64,000 nt of DNA from Novosphingobium sp. (lineage in GTDB: Bacteria > Pseudomonadota > Alphaproteobacteria > Sphingomonadales > Sphingomonadaceae): assembly GCF_030696665.1 (NCBI RefSeq), contig NZ_JAUYRV010000046.1, positions 62,001 through 126,000 on the forward strand, written 5' to 3'. Numbering within the stretch: the stretch's first letter is position 1; each line of letters starts with the position of its first letter. Made by a program: the position numbers and the translations under genes. The notes below the pieces were generated by a model that made no database searches, was not told the origin of the DNA, and saw only the letters and a list, made by a program, of their open reading frames with translations. Shown one piece after another: positions 45,171-54,502 of the stretch.

Positions 45171-46655
45171 TCAATAAACGACCAGCTTGACCTTCTGTCC
45201 TGCCGTCAGCTTGCTCGACGATGTCATGCCGTTGAGCACCAGAAAGCGTTCGAGCGGCTTGTCGGTGAAGGCCATTTTGGCAGACAGCGATTGCAGCGTG
45301 TCGCCAGATTTTACAGTTACCAGCGAAACGCGGCGCGGTTTGACCGCCGTGGCCTCTGTCGCGTTGATGCGGCGGAGCGAGCGGAACAGCGAATCGAACT
45401 GTGATGATTGCCCAGCTTGGCTCATCGTCGCAAAATGATACGCTTGGTTGGGGCCAAATTCGTAGGCATAGACCACGATATCCACCTGGCCGTTGCCGCT
45501 TGTGGCACGCGTAGTACCGTAAGCAGCGGTCAATCCGTTCACCGTCGTCCGCTCAATCGTTTGCGGGGCCAATTGCTGCTCGCTGGAAAGACCCGAAAAC
45601 ACGGTGCGAATATAGCTGTCGAGATTGCCGCTGTAGCTGGCGCTCGAAAACTCGCCCTTCCCGCTTTGACCGGAGATGGCAACGGAACGGGTGCCATTCA
45701 CAAGGTAGAAGCCGTTTGGCGCCTGAAAGGCGAGTCGCAGAGACGGGTGCGTAAAGCGCGAACCGTCCACAATGCCTTGCGCCGGATCATCGCCATAAGT
45801 CAGGCCGTTGATGCTGTTCAAAAACACATCACGGTTTGTCCGCCCGGCGGTCGACGTACCGGCCCGGCTCAAAGCGGCGCGAACGCGCGAGGCTGGATCG
45901 GGGTGCGTGCTCGCCCACTGTGGCACCTGGTTACCAGTGCCCTTGATCGCTGCATCAAGCGCGTTCTGGTTGGCCAGACTTTGCAACACGGACGACATCG
46001 CGCGCGGATCGTAACCGGCGCGCTGGAGGTAGGCGATGCCAAGATTGTCGGCTTCGGTTTCCTGCCCGCGCGAATATTTCAGCGTAAGCAGCTGGCTGCC
46101 CGTGGAGAAAATCTCCTGCCCGATCTTGCCCAATGCGCTGTTGCCCAGAACTGCACCTGCCAGAACCGATCCAAGCGCCCCGAGAATCGAGTTGCGGGTC
46201 GCCGCGCTCTGCCGCTTGTTTGAATGGCGCGCCGCCACGTGACCAACTTCATGCCCCAGCACGCCGGCAAGCTCGGCCTCATTGTTCATCAACGCCGCTA
46301 GTTGGCGGGTAACATAGATATAGCCGCCCGGAATTGCGAAGGCGTTGTTGACCGGTGAGTTCAGCAAGGTGACGGTGAAATCGCCCTTTGCGTTGCTGAG
46401 ACCCGATTGCAGCGCAATGGTCTTGCCCACTTGCTCAACATAGGTTGCCTGCGCGCCGGTCATAGGGCCGCCGAATTCCTGCAAAAGCTGCGGGTGGGCT
46501 TCGGCACCCTGCTTTTTGTCGGCTGCGCTGATGGACTGCACCGCTCCCTGTGCATTCGCAGCACTGCCGGTCTGCAGAATCCAAGCTGGCAAGACTGACG
46601 CCGCCAGTACGGTGACGGTCAGCAGGGCAGCGCGCGAATGGCGGGCAATTGGCAT
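45171..46655 (-). CDS. Secreted M48 metalloprotease with LysM-like tail
   Basis: 494 residues. Signal segment about 1-35. The protease domain has the zinc motif H-E-V-G-H (GHEVGHVAARHS) and the downstream ETEADNLGIAYLQRAGYDP that supplies the third ligand, as in BepA/LoiP-like periplasmic proteases that monitor outer-membrane proteins. The last about 50 residues (VTVKSGDTLQSLS, FLVLNGM, LTAGQKVKLVVY) resemble a LysM module that would bind peptidoglycan; E. coli BepA has TPR repeats instead. ATG at 46655 with GGAG upstream. It follows accA on the same strand after 132 bases. Confidence 0.9.
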   Translation of the reverse strand: MPIARHSRAALLTVTVLAASVLPAWILQTGSAANAQGAVQSISAADKKQGAEAHPQLLQEFGGPMTGAQATYVEQVGKTIALQSGLSNAKGDFTVTLLNSPVNNAFAIPGGYIYVTRQLAALMNNEAELAGVLGHEVGHVAARHSNKRQSAATRNSILGALGSVLAGAVLGNSALGKIGQEIFSTGSQLLTLKYSRGQETEADNLGIAYLQRAGYDPRAMSSVLQSLANQNALDAAIKGTGNQVPQWASTHPDPASRVRAALSRAGTSTAGRTNRDVFLNSINGLTYGDDPAQGIVDGSRFTHPSLRLAFQAPNGFYLVNGTRSVAISGQSGKGEFSSASYSGNLDSYIRTVFSGLSSEQQLAPQTIERTTVNGLTAAYGTTRATSGNGQVDIVVYAYEFGPNQAYHFATMSQAGQSSQFDSLFRSLRRINATEATAVKPRRVSLVTVKSGDTLQSLSAKMAFTDKPLERFLVLNGMTSSSKLTAGQKVKLVVY

Positions 46656-46703
46656 CTTGTTCTCTCCGGTATCGACAGGCAGGCGGGTTTTGTGAGGCCT
46701 ATG

Positions 46704-46718
46704 ACCAGTCTAGCTGGT
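46704..46718. promoter_or_regulatory. Inverted repeat upstream of the M48 protease gene
   Basis: ACCAG-TCTAG-CTGGT, about 50 bases before the protease ATG, in the accA-protease gap. Could be an operator or leader hairpin; evidence is only the symmetry. Confidence 0.25.
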
Positions 46719-46772
46719 TAAGCCCGTACGTCCCGCTCAAGCGCTTTGTCGCAAATCCGGTTCCCGATTGCC

Positions 46773-46787
46773 AGCGGCCTTGCCGCT
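46773..46787 (-). terminator. GC hairpin directly after accA
   Basis: AGCGGC-CTT-GCCGCT abuts the accA stop. No T-run on the - strand, so a weak or factor-aided terminator at best. Confidence 0.3.
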
Positions 46788-47744
46788 TCAGGCACCGATT
46801 CGGAGAAAACGTTCCGCTCGAAGATTGCGCAGCTCGTCCGCAGGCTTGCCGACCAGCGCAGCAAGCTCTTCCGAAATCGCGTTGCCCAGCGTGATGCAGG
46901 TTCCGTCAGGATCACGATGAGCGCCGCCCACCGGTTCACGCACGATGCGGTCAATCACGCCCAGCCCGTGCAAATCCTGAGCGGTCACCTTCATGGCTTC
47001 GGCAGCGTCGGCAGCCTTTTCGGACGTGCGCCAGAGGATTGAGGCGCAGCCTTCGGGCGAAATCACGGAATAGACCGCGTGTTCCAGCATCAGCACGCGC
47101 TCAGCACTCGCCAGTGCAACTGCACCGCCCGAACCGCCCTCACCCACGATCGTCGCAACCATCGGCACACCAAGCGCAAGGCAAGCCTCGGTCGAGCGTG
47201 CAATAGCTTCTGCCTGGCCGCGCTCTTCCGCCTCGACACCGGGAAATGCGCCCGATGTATCGACCAGCGTCACCACCGGCAGGCCGAATCGGCCGGCCAT
47301 TTCCATCAGGCGGATCGCCTTGCGGTAACCCTCGGGCTTGCCCATGCCGAAGTTGTGGCGGATGCGCGTTTGCGTATCATGGCCCTTCTCGTGCCCGATC
47401 ACCATGACCCGCCGCCCGCCGAATTCAGCAGCCAGCTTGGCAAAGCCGCCCACGATTGCCTGATCCTCGCCGTAAAGGCGGTCACCGCCCAAAGGCATGA
47501 AATCAGTGAATATCCGCTCAACATAGTCCTTGAAGTGCGGCCGCGCCAGGTGGCGAGCGACTTGCGTCTTCTGCCACGGCGTCAGCGCCTTGTAGGTGCT
47601 GGCGAGCAATTCGGCAGACTTGTTTTCAAGCCGCCGGATCTCGGACGTGATGTCGATATCGCCGCCCTGCGCTGTCTCGCGCAGTTCGGCAATGCGGGCT
47701 TCGAGCGCGGCGACCGGCTTTTCGAACTCGAGATAGGAAATCAT
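46788..47744 (-). CDS. accA: Acetyl-CoA carboxylase carboxyltransferase alpha
   Basis: 318 residues from the ATG at 47744. Transfers carboxyl from biotin to acetyl-CoA with AccD, the committed step of fatty acid synthesis. Motifs: [14 protein letters not shown]-terminus, [73 protein letters not shown] and [10 protein letters not shown]. An upstream in-frame TTG (47780) adds 12 non-conserved residues and is rejected. xerD lies 51 bases upstream on the same strand. Confidence 0.97.
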   Translation of the reverse strand: MISYLEFEKPVAALEARIAELRETAQGGDIDITSEIRRLENKSAELLASTYKALTPWQKTQVARHLARPHFKDYVERIFTDFMPLGGDRLYGEDQAIVGGFAKLAAEFGGRRVMVIGHEKGHDTQTRIRHNFGMGKPEGYRKAIRLMEMAGRFGLPVVTLVDTSGAFPGVEAEERGQAEAIARSTEACLALGVPMVATIVGEGGSGGAVALASAERVLMLEHAVYSVISPEGCASILWRTSEKAADAAEAMKVTAQDLHGLGVIDRIVREPVGGAHRDPDGTCITLGNAISEELAALVGKPADELRNLRAERFLRIGA

Positions 47745-47795
47745 GGCCCTTCCGCTAGGCGCGAGCGTCGATTTGGTCAACTCCCGGGCAATCGC

Positions 47796-48710
47796 TCAGC
47801 CACGCGCTAACGGGTGGCGCTGGTTGACGAGTGTAACAAGGCGGGCCGAATCGACGTGCGTATAGATCTGCGTCGTCGCAATATCGGCATGGCCCAGCAG
47901 CGTCTGCAGCACGCGCAGGTCGGCGCCACCCTCAAGCAGATGCGTGGCAAAGGCATGTCGAAGCACATGCGGACTGACCTTTTCGGGATCAAGCCCGGCC
48001 CTCAGTGCCAGATCGCGCAATAACTGGAACAGCCGCACGCGCGACAGGTGCCCGCCGCGCGGCGATGGAAAGACGAAGCGGCCCCCCTTCCCTCTGGCAA
48101 CCAGCCAATCCGCAAGCGCGCGGGCCGCCCGTCCAGAAATCGGCACCATGCGCTGCACGCTGCCTTTGCCCACAATCGTCAGGAAAGGCGCGTCGCGCGG
48201 GACGGATGCCAGCGGCAGCGCGACCAGTTCGGTTGCGCGCAGACCTGACCCATAGAGCAGTTCGAGGAACGCCAGCATGCGCAGCCCTTCAGGCGTGCCG
48301 CCTGCTGCATCGTCCTCAGCCGCGCGGAAAAGCGCTGCAATTTCCTCATGCCCCAGCAACCGGGGTAGTGGGCGGTGCAGACGCGGACGCGGCAAGGCGG
48401 GCGAAGGATCGTCCGCCCGGATCCCCTCATCCACCAGAAATCCGTAAAACTGCCGCAGTGCCGACGCCTTTCGGGCCAGCGATGAAGGCGCAAGATCAAT
48501 CCACGCCTCGCCAAGGTGCGTGATGTCGGCACGCGTCGCCGCTGCCAGCGGACCGATCACCTCTGCCGCACCAACCAAGTCTCGCCGATAGGCAGCAAGC
48601 GTATTTGCCGCAGCCCCGCGCTGTGCTGCCAGCATCGCCAGAAAGCTTTCAACCTCAGCTTCGGCTTTGGCCTTCACCGGATCAAACGCGCGAGACGGCT
48701 TCGGCAGCAA
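47796..48710 (-). CDS. xerD: Site-specific tyrosine recombinase XerD
   Basis: 304 residues from TTG 48710, nine bases after a GGTGAGG; a GTG at 48677 is the alternative. Resolves chromosome dimers at dif together with XerC at the septum. Catalytic residues are complete: R158 (GSGLRATE), K182, H248-x-x-R251 (HVLRHAFATH), H274 (LLGHADIATT) and Y283 (YTHV). N-terminal SAM-like core-binding domain about 15-105. The location between the 637-residue protein gene and accA argues for the chromosomal Xer enzyme, not a phage integrase. Confidence 0.93.
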   Translation of the reverse strand: MLPKPSRAFDPVKAKAEAEVESFLAMLAAQRGAAANTLAAYRRDLVGAAEVIGPLAAATRADITHLGEAWIDLAPSSLARKASALRQFYGFLVDEGIRADDPSPALPRPRLHRPLPRLLGHEEIAALFRAAEDDAAGGTPEGLRMLAFLELLYGSGLRATELVALPLASVPRDAPFLTIVGKGSVQRMVPISGRAARALADWLVARGKGGRFVFPSPRGGHLSRVRLFQLLRDLALRAGLDPEKVSPHVLRHAFATHLLEGGADLRVLQTLLGHADIATTQIYTHVDSARLVTLVNQRHPLARG

Positions 48711-50595
48711 TCATCCGGGCCTCACCATCCAGCCCCACCCGATGGAGCGCCGACACGATGTGGTAAAGGTGCAGCGGGGTCATCCGGTCCCAACGTTCAC
48801 CCTGCATACCGAACGCCGCAAGCAAAGCCACAAGCGCCTGATTATTGGACGCTGCCGCATTTTCAATCGCGCTGCTCCACCGCGTTTTCCGTGCAAGATC
48901 GAGATCGAACTTCCCGGCAAAGTTGCGCGCTGCGGCCTGATCGACACGCTCAAGTCCCATCAGGCCGGCCAACAGGAACTGCGACCGCAACGATGCTTCT
49001 GAATCGTCGTCGGATGCAAAGGCGTTGAGGCCTTCGCTGTTGACCTGATTGGACCGGCCGGGATTTGCGAGAACCAGCAGGCCCCACGCTTCGCTGCCAA
49101 TGGGACAGAACGGTGCCCATTTCAGCGCGTTGCGATCAAGCCCTGCGGTCAGCATGGATGCAATCAGCGGCGCTGCACTATCCGCGATCCCATCACTCGG
49201 AAGCACCCGCGCTGCCGCATGCGAGGTCAGAACAAGGCCGGAAAACGCGCGATCCGGGTCGCTACCATCACCCCACAGCGTCCGGATCGCCTCAAGACGC
49301 TCAGCCTGCTCCCCTGCAACATAAGCTTTGCGCAAGGTTTCTGCCCTGCCTGACCATTGGTCTGGCTGATCGTTGCCGCCTTCACGCTCTGCGTAAACCT
49401 CGCTGTAAAGATCAATCATCGCGCGTGCAGACATCAATCCGCGCGCGGCCGCGACATCGGCAGCTAGCGCGCGTGATTTCAGCGGTAGCATCGGCGCGCG
49501 CTGCGCCAGCACAGCGTAATTTGAACCAGCCTTGTCCCGCAGAGCCTGAGGCGGTTCAACGCCGGTGGCAAAGGACAGGCCGATCGTCCACGGGGTCAAC
49601 GCGTCGACGTCTTCCCACTCGATCTTTACCGCGCGGCGCACGTTGGTGGCAGCGCCAGCGAATTTCTGGGCCAGCAGAATGTCGATCTTGCGACCTTTGC
49701 CCTGCCGCATGGCACGATCAAGCTGCGACATCGCGTTCGAGCCTTCGTTGGCAAAAGCCGAACATATCGCACGAACAAGATCCCAGTCGTTGCCGGGCCG
49801 CCCCGCCGCTGTGAGCGCGGTAATGGGACACAGACCAACGGGATCGGCCGTCGCGATAAAGCTTGCCAGCGCCGCGTCTTCAAGCCCCGGTGTAAAATTC
49901 CCGCTGTCGACCGACTGGACCATAGCGCGCGCTGCGTCCGCTTCGCCCATGCGCAGCAGCAATTGCGCCCGCATCGCTGCCCACTCAGCCCCGTTCATGC
50001 CAACGGGCGTCGCAAGCCGGCTTGCCAGCACCCGCCGTGCAAGGATGTGACCCCAGCGCGAGACGAAACGCCCACGCATCTTGCCGACCATACCTTCGAC
50101 GAATGCACCGTTGAGATAGTAAGTCGATAGCGCGGGAAAACCGCCATCACTCTCGTCAATCACACCAACGCGGGCAAGGCTGCGCTGCCCGGCCGCAGGA
50201 ATGTCCGACTTCGGGCGGGCGGATTCGATAAGCTTGGCAAGGAGCGCAGGATCGATAGAGTTGAGCAGCGCCTCGTCGCTCAGGCCTCCACCACCAACTG
50301 AACGAGTAGAACTGCCGACCGGCAAGGGTTGGACCACCGGGGTCGAAGTCGTTGTCACACCGGGTGCGGCAGACGCTGCACTTTGGCTTGCAACCGGTTG
50401 TGCTGTGCTGGTTGTAGCGCGCGGCGCAGGAGCAGGAGCGCGAGAAGGTGCGTTGCTACGTTGCGGCGCAGGCCGTGCTTGCGGTGCGGGATTATCAAAA
50501 CCCGGGGGCAGCAGCGATTCCTGCGCCAACAATGTGCCCGACACTGCTGCCAACGCAGCCGCACCGCCCAACCAGAGGAAGCGTTTACGAATCAT
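48682..50595 (-). CDS. Large exported protein of unknown function (637 aa)
   Basis: Starts at the ATG at 50595 (GGAG upstream). Signal peptide 1-26 (MIRKRFLWLGGAAALAAVSG ...), then a low-complexity Ala/Pro/Thr/Ser linker to about residue 100, then about 530 residues of mainly helical sequence with repeat-like character (for example WAAMRAQLLLRMGEADAARAM, TLRKAYVAGEQAERLEAIRTL). No catalytic motif or named family recognised. It overlaps the preceding 46-residue gene (ATGA) and the TTG of xerD (29 bp), so the three are probably cotranscribed. It may be a periplasmic helical-repeat scaffold; that is inference from pattern only. Confidence 0.8.
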   Translation of the reverse strand: MIRKRFLWLGGAAALAAVSGTLLAQESLLPPGFDNPAPQARPAPQRSNAPSRAPAPAPRATTSTAQPVASQSAASAAPGVTTTSTPVVQPLPVGSSTRSVGGGGLSDEALLNSIDPALLAKLIESARPKSDIPAAGQRSLARVGVIDESDGGFPALSTYYLNGAFVEGMVGKMRGRFVSRWGHILARRVLASRLATPVGMNGAEWAAMRAQLLLRMGEADAARAMVQSVDSGNFTPGLEDAALASFIATADPVGLCPITALTAAGRPGNDWDLVRAICSAFANEGSNAMSQLDRAMRQGKGRKIDILLAQKFAGAATNVRRAVKIEWEDVDALTPWTIGLSFATGVEPPQALRDKAGSNYAVLAQRAPMLPLKSRALAADVAAARGLMSARAMIDLYSEVYAEREGGNDQPDQWSGRAETLRKAYVAGEQAERLEAIRTLWGDGSDPDRAFSGLVLTSHAAARVLPSDGIADSAAPLIASMLTAGLDRNALKWAPFCPIGSEAWGLLVLANPGRSNQVNSEGLNAFASDDDSEASLRSQFLLAGLMGLERVDQAAARNFAGKFDLDLARKTRWSSAIENAAASNNQALVALLAAFGMQGERWDRMTPLHLYHIVSALHRVGLDGEARMIAAEAVSRV

Positions 50596-50732
50596 CGAGA
50601 GGCTCCAGCAGGCGCAGTTCCCGGCGTTACCGGCTGTTCGATCCACTGCATTGGCTGCGCCCCACCCTTAACCCATGCTACTGACAGAATTGCGATCAGT
50701 GCGATTGCGCCGACCACGGCAAGCTTCTTCAT
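50592..50732 (-). CDS. Small anchored protein coupled to the 637-aa gene (46 aa)
   Basis: The ATG at 50732 opens MKKLAVVGAIALIAILSVAW, a single N-terminal membrane helix or signal anchor, followed by a 26-residue tail with PMQWIEQPVTPGTAP. The TGA overlaps the ATG of the 637-residue gene (ATGA), typical of translational coupling. It is below common length cut-offs. No family recognised. The other half of this gap (50733-50830) carries the divergent promoters towards aroK. Confidence 0.68.
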   Translation of the reverse strand: MKKLAVVGAIALIAILSVAWVKGGAQPMQWIEQPVTPGTAPAGASR

Positions 50733-50830
50733 TTACGCGCATCCGGTTTGCGGCCAGGCCACGCCCGGCGGTTGCGACACTTCAGGCGATACTTGCAACC
50801 GGCACTAGCGCAAGTATAGGCGGCGCGGCA

Positions 50831-51412
50831 ATGGAACAAGATACGGCCTTCCTCAGCTTATCGGAAATCGGCCGTATCGCGCGCCGGATTGATCGGCCGT
50901 TGGTTTTGGTCGGCATGATGGGTGTGGGCAAGACCACCGTTGGCCGAAAGCTGGCGGCGATGCTGCATCTGCCTTTTGTCGACGCTGACGAGGAAATCGA
51001 ACGCGCCGCGCATATGCCCATTCCCGAAATTTTCGAAACATATGGCGAGCCTTATTTTCGCGATGGCGAGCGCCGAGTGATTGCGCGGCTTGTTGGGAGC
51101 GGACGCCACACCGACCGCAAGGTCTTGTCTACGGGTGGAGGCGCTTTCTGCGATGAAGGAACACGCACGCTGTTGCTCGACAAAGGCATCGCCATCTGGC
51201 TCGATTGTGATGTCGATACACTGATCGAGCGCGTTGGCCGGAAGGACAATCGCCCCTTGCTGAGAACCGGAGATCCACGCGAAATTCTGGCTCGGCTCAA
51301 GGATGAGCGCGCGCCGTTCTATTCTCAAGCCCCGATCCACGTGGTCAGCGGGGTACAGCCGCACCACGTGACTGCAAACAAGATCCTGAAAGCAATCGAT
51401 CAATGGCTGTAA
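50831..51412 (+). CDS. aroK: Shikimate kinase
   Basis: 193 residues from the ATG at 50831; the frame is open further upstream but non-conserved. Phosphorylates shikimate at O3 in aromatic amino acid synthesis. P-loop GMMGVGKTT (28-36), DADEEIE, the shikimate-binding FRDGERRVI, TGGGAF and the lid region GRKDNRPLL. The end overlaps aroB by 10 bp, a conserved aroKB pair. Confidence 0.96.
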   Translation: MEQDTAFLSLSEIGRIARRIDRPLVLVGMMGVGKTTVGRKLAAMLHLPFVDADEEIERAAHMPIPEIFETYGEPYFRDGERRVIARLVGSGRHTDRKVLSTGGGAFCDEGTRTLLLDKGIAIWLDCDVDTLIERVGRKDNRPLLRTGDPREILARLKDERAPFYSQAPIHVVSGVQPHHVTANKILKAIDQWL

Positions 51413-52509
51413 TCCCCGTCGCCATCGCTGGCGCGCCCTACGACGTGCGAATCGAAACGGGCCTGCTGGAACGGGCAGGTGAACATTGCCGTCCTTTCCT
51501 GCGCAAGGACCGCGTTGCCATAGTGACCGACGAAAACGTAGCAGCATCATGGCGCCAAAAGGTTGAAGCGTCGTTTTCTGCAGTCGGCGTGGCCAGCGAT
51601 TGGCTGATCCTGCCCGCTGGCGAAGGCACCAAGAGTTGGGAACAGCTTGCGCGGGTGGTAGACTGGTTGCTGGCGCAGGAAGTTGAACGCAAGGACAACA
51701 TAATCGCTTTGGGCGGTGGGGTAATCGGAGACCTGACCGGCTTTGCAGCCTCGATGGTCAAGCGCGGCTGCGGCTTCATCCAGATCCCGACGACTTTGCT
51801 GGCGCAGGTCGATTCAAGCGTCGGCGGAAAAACCGCAATCAACACGGCTGCGGGCAAAAACCTCGTCGGCGCATTCCACCAACCGGCGCTGGTCCTGGCC
51901 GATCCGCTGGCATTGGATACACTGCCTCTGCGCGATACGCGCGCGGGCTACGCCGAGGTGATCAAGTACGGATTGATCGATGACGCGCCGTTTTTTGAAT
52001 GGTGCGAAGCCAATGGTGCCAAACTGCTGGCCGGCGATTCGTCGGCTCGCGAAACAGCAATCGCGAAAAGCGTGGCAGCCAAGGCGCGGATAGTTGCAGC
52101 GGACGAAAAGGAAACTGCCGGCATCCGCGCATTGCTGAATCTTGGACACACCTTTGGCCATGCACTGGAGGCGGAGACTGGTTTCTCCGACCGTCTGCTG
52201 CACGGTGAAGGCGTCGGCTTGGGCATGGTGCTGGCGGCGCGTTTTTCGGCGCGGCAAGGCTTGATGTCTGGTCAAGACGCTGCGCGGATTGGCGCGCATA
52301 TCGGCGGCATCGGCTTACCCGCTTCGATCAAGGCATTGGGGCTGGACTGCAACGGCCGTCGGCTGGCCGGCCACATGCTTCATGACAAGAAGATGGATGC
52401 GGGCACCCTGCCCTTTTTGCTGATGCGTGGAATTGGCGAGACGTTCCTCGCCAAGGATGTCGACCTCAACGAAGTCGCGGCGTTCCTCGACGACGAAATG
52501 ACACGCTGA
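51403..52509 (+). CDS. aroB: 3-dehydroquinate synthase
   Basis: 368 residues. Cyclises DAHP to 3-dehydroquinate using NAD and a metal. Motifs: VTDENVA, GGGVIGDLTGFAAS, the conserved PTTLLAQVDSSVGGKTAINTA core, YAEVIKYGLI, NLGHTFGHALE and HGEGVGLGM with metal ligands. Starts within the end of aroK. A GC-rich hairpin follows before the convergent hydratase gene. Confidence 0.97.
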   Translation: MAVIPVAIAGAPYDVRIETGLLERAGEHCRPFLRKDRVAIVTDENVAASWRQKVEASFSAVGVASDWLILPAGEGTKSWEQLARVVDWLLAQEVERKDNIIALGGGVIGDLTGFAASMVKRGCGFIQIPTTLLAQVDSSVGGKTAINTAAGKNLVGAFHQPALVLADPLALDTLPLRDTRAGYAEVIKYGLIDDAPFFEWCEANGAKLLAGDSSARETAIAKSVAAKARIVAADEKETAGIRALLNLGHTFGHALEAETGFSDRLLHGEGVGLGMVLAARFSARQGLMSGQDAARIGAHIGGIGLPASIKALGLDCNGRRLAGHMLHDKKMDAGTLPFLLMRGIGETFLAKDVDLNEVAAFLDDEMTR

Positions 52510-52515
52510 GATGAG

Positions 52516-52544
52516 GGCGGCGCGCGTTTAAGCCGCGCACCGCC
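52516..52544. terminator. GC-rich hairpin between aroB and the hydratase gene
   Basis: GGCGG-C-GCGCG / CGCGC-A-CCGCC with a 7-base loop, seven bases after aroB. No T-run; it may act in both directions weakly. Confidence 0.45.
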
Positions 52545-52551
52545 GGTAGGG

Positions 52552-53334
52552 CTACTTGCCCGTGAAGGCAGGCTTCCGTTTTTCAAGAAACGCCTTTCCG
52601 CCTTCGCCGGCGTCCGCGCTATCGCCCGCCTGCCATTGGCCTTCGGCTTCGACCAGCAGGGCACTGGCGTAATCCGCCTCAAGCGCCTTGGCGAGATTCT
52701 GGCGCATTGTGCCCAGTGCGACGGTCGGTCCGGCCGCAAGCCGTGTGGCCAGCGCCATCGCTTCGTCCTGTAGGGCTGCGTCGTCCACGGCCTTATAGAT
52801 AAGCCCCCAAGTCTCTGCCTTTTCCGCGCCGATCTTTTCGCCCAGCATCATCATCTGCGTTGCGCGGGCCTTGCCGATCAGGCGCGCCAGCATCCACGAT
52901 GCACCACCATCAGGCACCAGGCCGATATTGACGAAGGCTTGAAGGAAATATGCGCTCCGCCCAGCAACGACGAAATCGGCCGCCAGCGCAATTGAACATC
53001 CAACGCCAGCTGCCGGTCCGTTGACGGCTGTGACAACCGGTACCGACAAGCGCGAAAGCGTCAGCATCAGCGGGTTATACGCTTGTGTAAGCGCAGTGTA
53101 AGCGCCTCGGCCACCGGCAATTGAACGGTCTCCCCTCGCTGCCAGATCAGCGCCCGAACAGAACGCGCGGCCTTCACCGGTGATCAGCACAGCGCGCGCA
53201 CCGGCAAGATCGGTCAGGGCAGTTGCCAGTTCCAGCGCCATGTTCGGCGGGCAGGCATTGAGCCGTTCTGGCCGGTTGAGCACAATCTTCAGAACATCGC
53301 CGATACGTTCAACGCGAATGGTCTCATAGTCCAT
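52552..53334 (-). CDS. Enoyl-CoA hydratase/isomerase family protein
   Basis: 260 residues, crotonase fold. Oxyanion-hole regions are clear: FCSGADLA and AVNGPAAGVGCSIALAAD. The second catalytic region reads VNIGLVPDGGASWML, with Asp rather than Glu, a pattern common in PaaG-like isomerases, so an isomerase role in aromatic or fatty acid breakdown is possible. ATG at 53334 with GAGAGAGGG eight bases upstream. A 162-bp gap to glk suggests its own promoter. Confidence 0.9.
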   Translation of the reverse strand: MDYETIRVERIGDVLKIVLNRPERLNACPPNMALELATALTDLAGARAVLITGEGRAFCSGADLAARGDRSIAGGRGAYTALTQAYNPLMLTLSRLSVPVVTAVNGPAAGVGCSIALAADFVVAGRSAYFLQAFVNIGLVPDGGASWMLARLIGKARATQMMMLGEKIGAEKAETWGLIYKAVDDAALQDEAMALATRLAAGPTVALGTMRQNLAKALEADYASALLVEAEGQWQAGDSADAGEGGKAFLEKRKPAFTGK

Positions 53335-53416
53335 GTGGGAACCCTCTCTCTCGGCCGTCTGCGCTCAGCGCGTCTGCATAAGGCATACCGCCTCAGCACA
53401 ACGAATCCACCAAAAT

Positions 53417-53432
53417 TTAATTGGCCGATTAA
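53417..53432. promoter_or_regulatory. AT-rich inverted repeat upstream of the hydratase gene
   Basis: TTAAT-TGGCCG-ATTAA lies about 85 bases before the hydratase ATG in an otherwise GC-rich region, consistent with an operator or promoter element. The rest of 53335-53496 holds no gene. Confidence 0.35.
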
Positions 53433-53496
53433 GTTGTACCTGAATCACATACGGATCGCTGCTCGTCAGATGACAACTTGCCAACAGGCACAATTG

Positions 53497-54465
53497 TCAG
53501 TTGGCGTGCGCCTGCGCAAAAGCGGCGGCAGCGCCGAACAGGCCGGGCTGCGGGTGGGTGATCAGTTTTACGGGTATGGCAGCCATCAGCCCTTCAAACC
53601 GCCCCTTGGCCCTAAACCGATCCGAAAAGCCTGAACGCGACAACGTGTCCTTGATCCGCAAGCCAAGTCCGCCCGCCATGACGACGCCGGTCGCACCGTG
53701 GGCCAGCGCAAGATCGCCCGCCACGCTACCAAGTGACAAGCAGAACCTGTCTACTGCCGCTGCGGCAAGGCTGTCCGTGCCCGATGTGCCAAGCTCCCAC
53801 AGCTCACGGTCGGTGCGCTGTGTGAATGGGCGGTGCTGCAGGTGCGCCAGCGCTTCGTAGATGTCGACAATGCCCGGCCCTGCAACCACCCGTTCAACTG
53901 AGACCCGGCGATGCCGCTTGCGCAGGCCCGCCAAAATTGCGTCCTCAATGGAATCGAGCGGAGCAAAATCGATGTGCCCGCCTTCGGTCGGAACCACGCG
54001 ATAGCCCGCAGGATCAAGCCAGAGTTGCGCGACGCCAAGCCCCGTGCCTGGTCCGACAACGCTGACAACGCCGCGCTCAGGCAAGGCTTCGTCCGGGCCT
54101 GAAAGATGCAGAAAGTGGTCTGCATCAGCCTGCGCCACCGCGTGGGCAACCGCAGCGAAGTCGTTGACCACAACATACTGTTCCGCGCCCAGCTTTTCGG
54201 GGATCAAGCCCGGGCGGATGATCCACGGGTTGTTGGTGAACTTGATTACCTCACCGCCAACCGGTCCCGCGACAGCGATAGCAGCAGCCTTTGGCAGCGC
54301 AGCACCCTGCGTCTGGCCGAACGCTTCCCATGCCAGTTGGAACGAGCCATGTTCAGCCGTCTTCAGCGTTACCGCCTCGCCCAGCGAAAGCACGCGCCCG
54401 GCTTCGACCTCTGCAATCGCAAAGCGCGCGTGCGTGCCTCCGATATCGACCGCAACAACCTGCAT
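53497..54465 (-). CDS. glk: Glucokinase
   Basis: 322 residues from the ATG at 54465. ATP-dependent phosphorylation of glucose. Motifs: VDIGGTHARF phosphate site, NNPWIIRP, VNDFAAVAHA with the catalytic Asp, VGPGTGLGVA and the VPTEGGHIDF glucose loop. It closes the zwf-pgl-edd-glk set, 37 bases after edd, and would feed glucose released by the GH13/GH97 enzymes into the pathway. Confidence 0.95.
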   Translation of the reverse strand: MQVVAVDIGGTHARFAIAEVEAGRVLSLGEAVTLKTAEHGSFQLAWEAFGQTQGAALPKAAAIAVAGPVGGEVIKFTNNPWIIRPGLIPEKLGAEQYVVVNDFAAVAHAVAQADADHFLHLSGPDEALPERGVVSVVGPGTGLGVAQLWLDPAGYRVVPTEGGHIDFAPLDSIEDAILAGLRKRHRRVSVERVVAGPGIVDIYEALAHLQHRPFTQRTDRELWELGTSGTDSLAAAAVDRFCLSLGSVAGDLALAHGATGVVMAGGLGLRIKDTLSRSGFSDRFRAKGRFEGLMAAIPVKLITHPQPGLFGAAAAFAQAHAN

Positions 54466-54502
54466 CCCATCCCCCGAATTGTTCTTGCTCAGGCCAAGCG
54501 GA

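Noticed and set aside
47796..48710. Tyrosine recombinase as evidence for a mobile element
   Set aside because: Its sequence and its place next to accA and aroK fit the chromosomal XerD; there are no att repeats or cargo.
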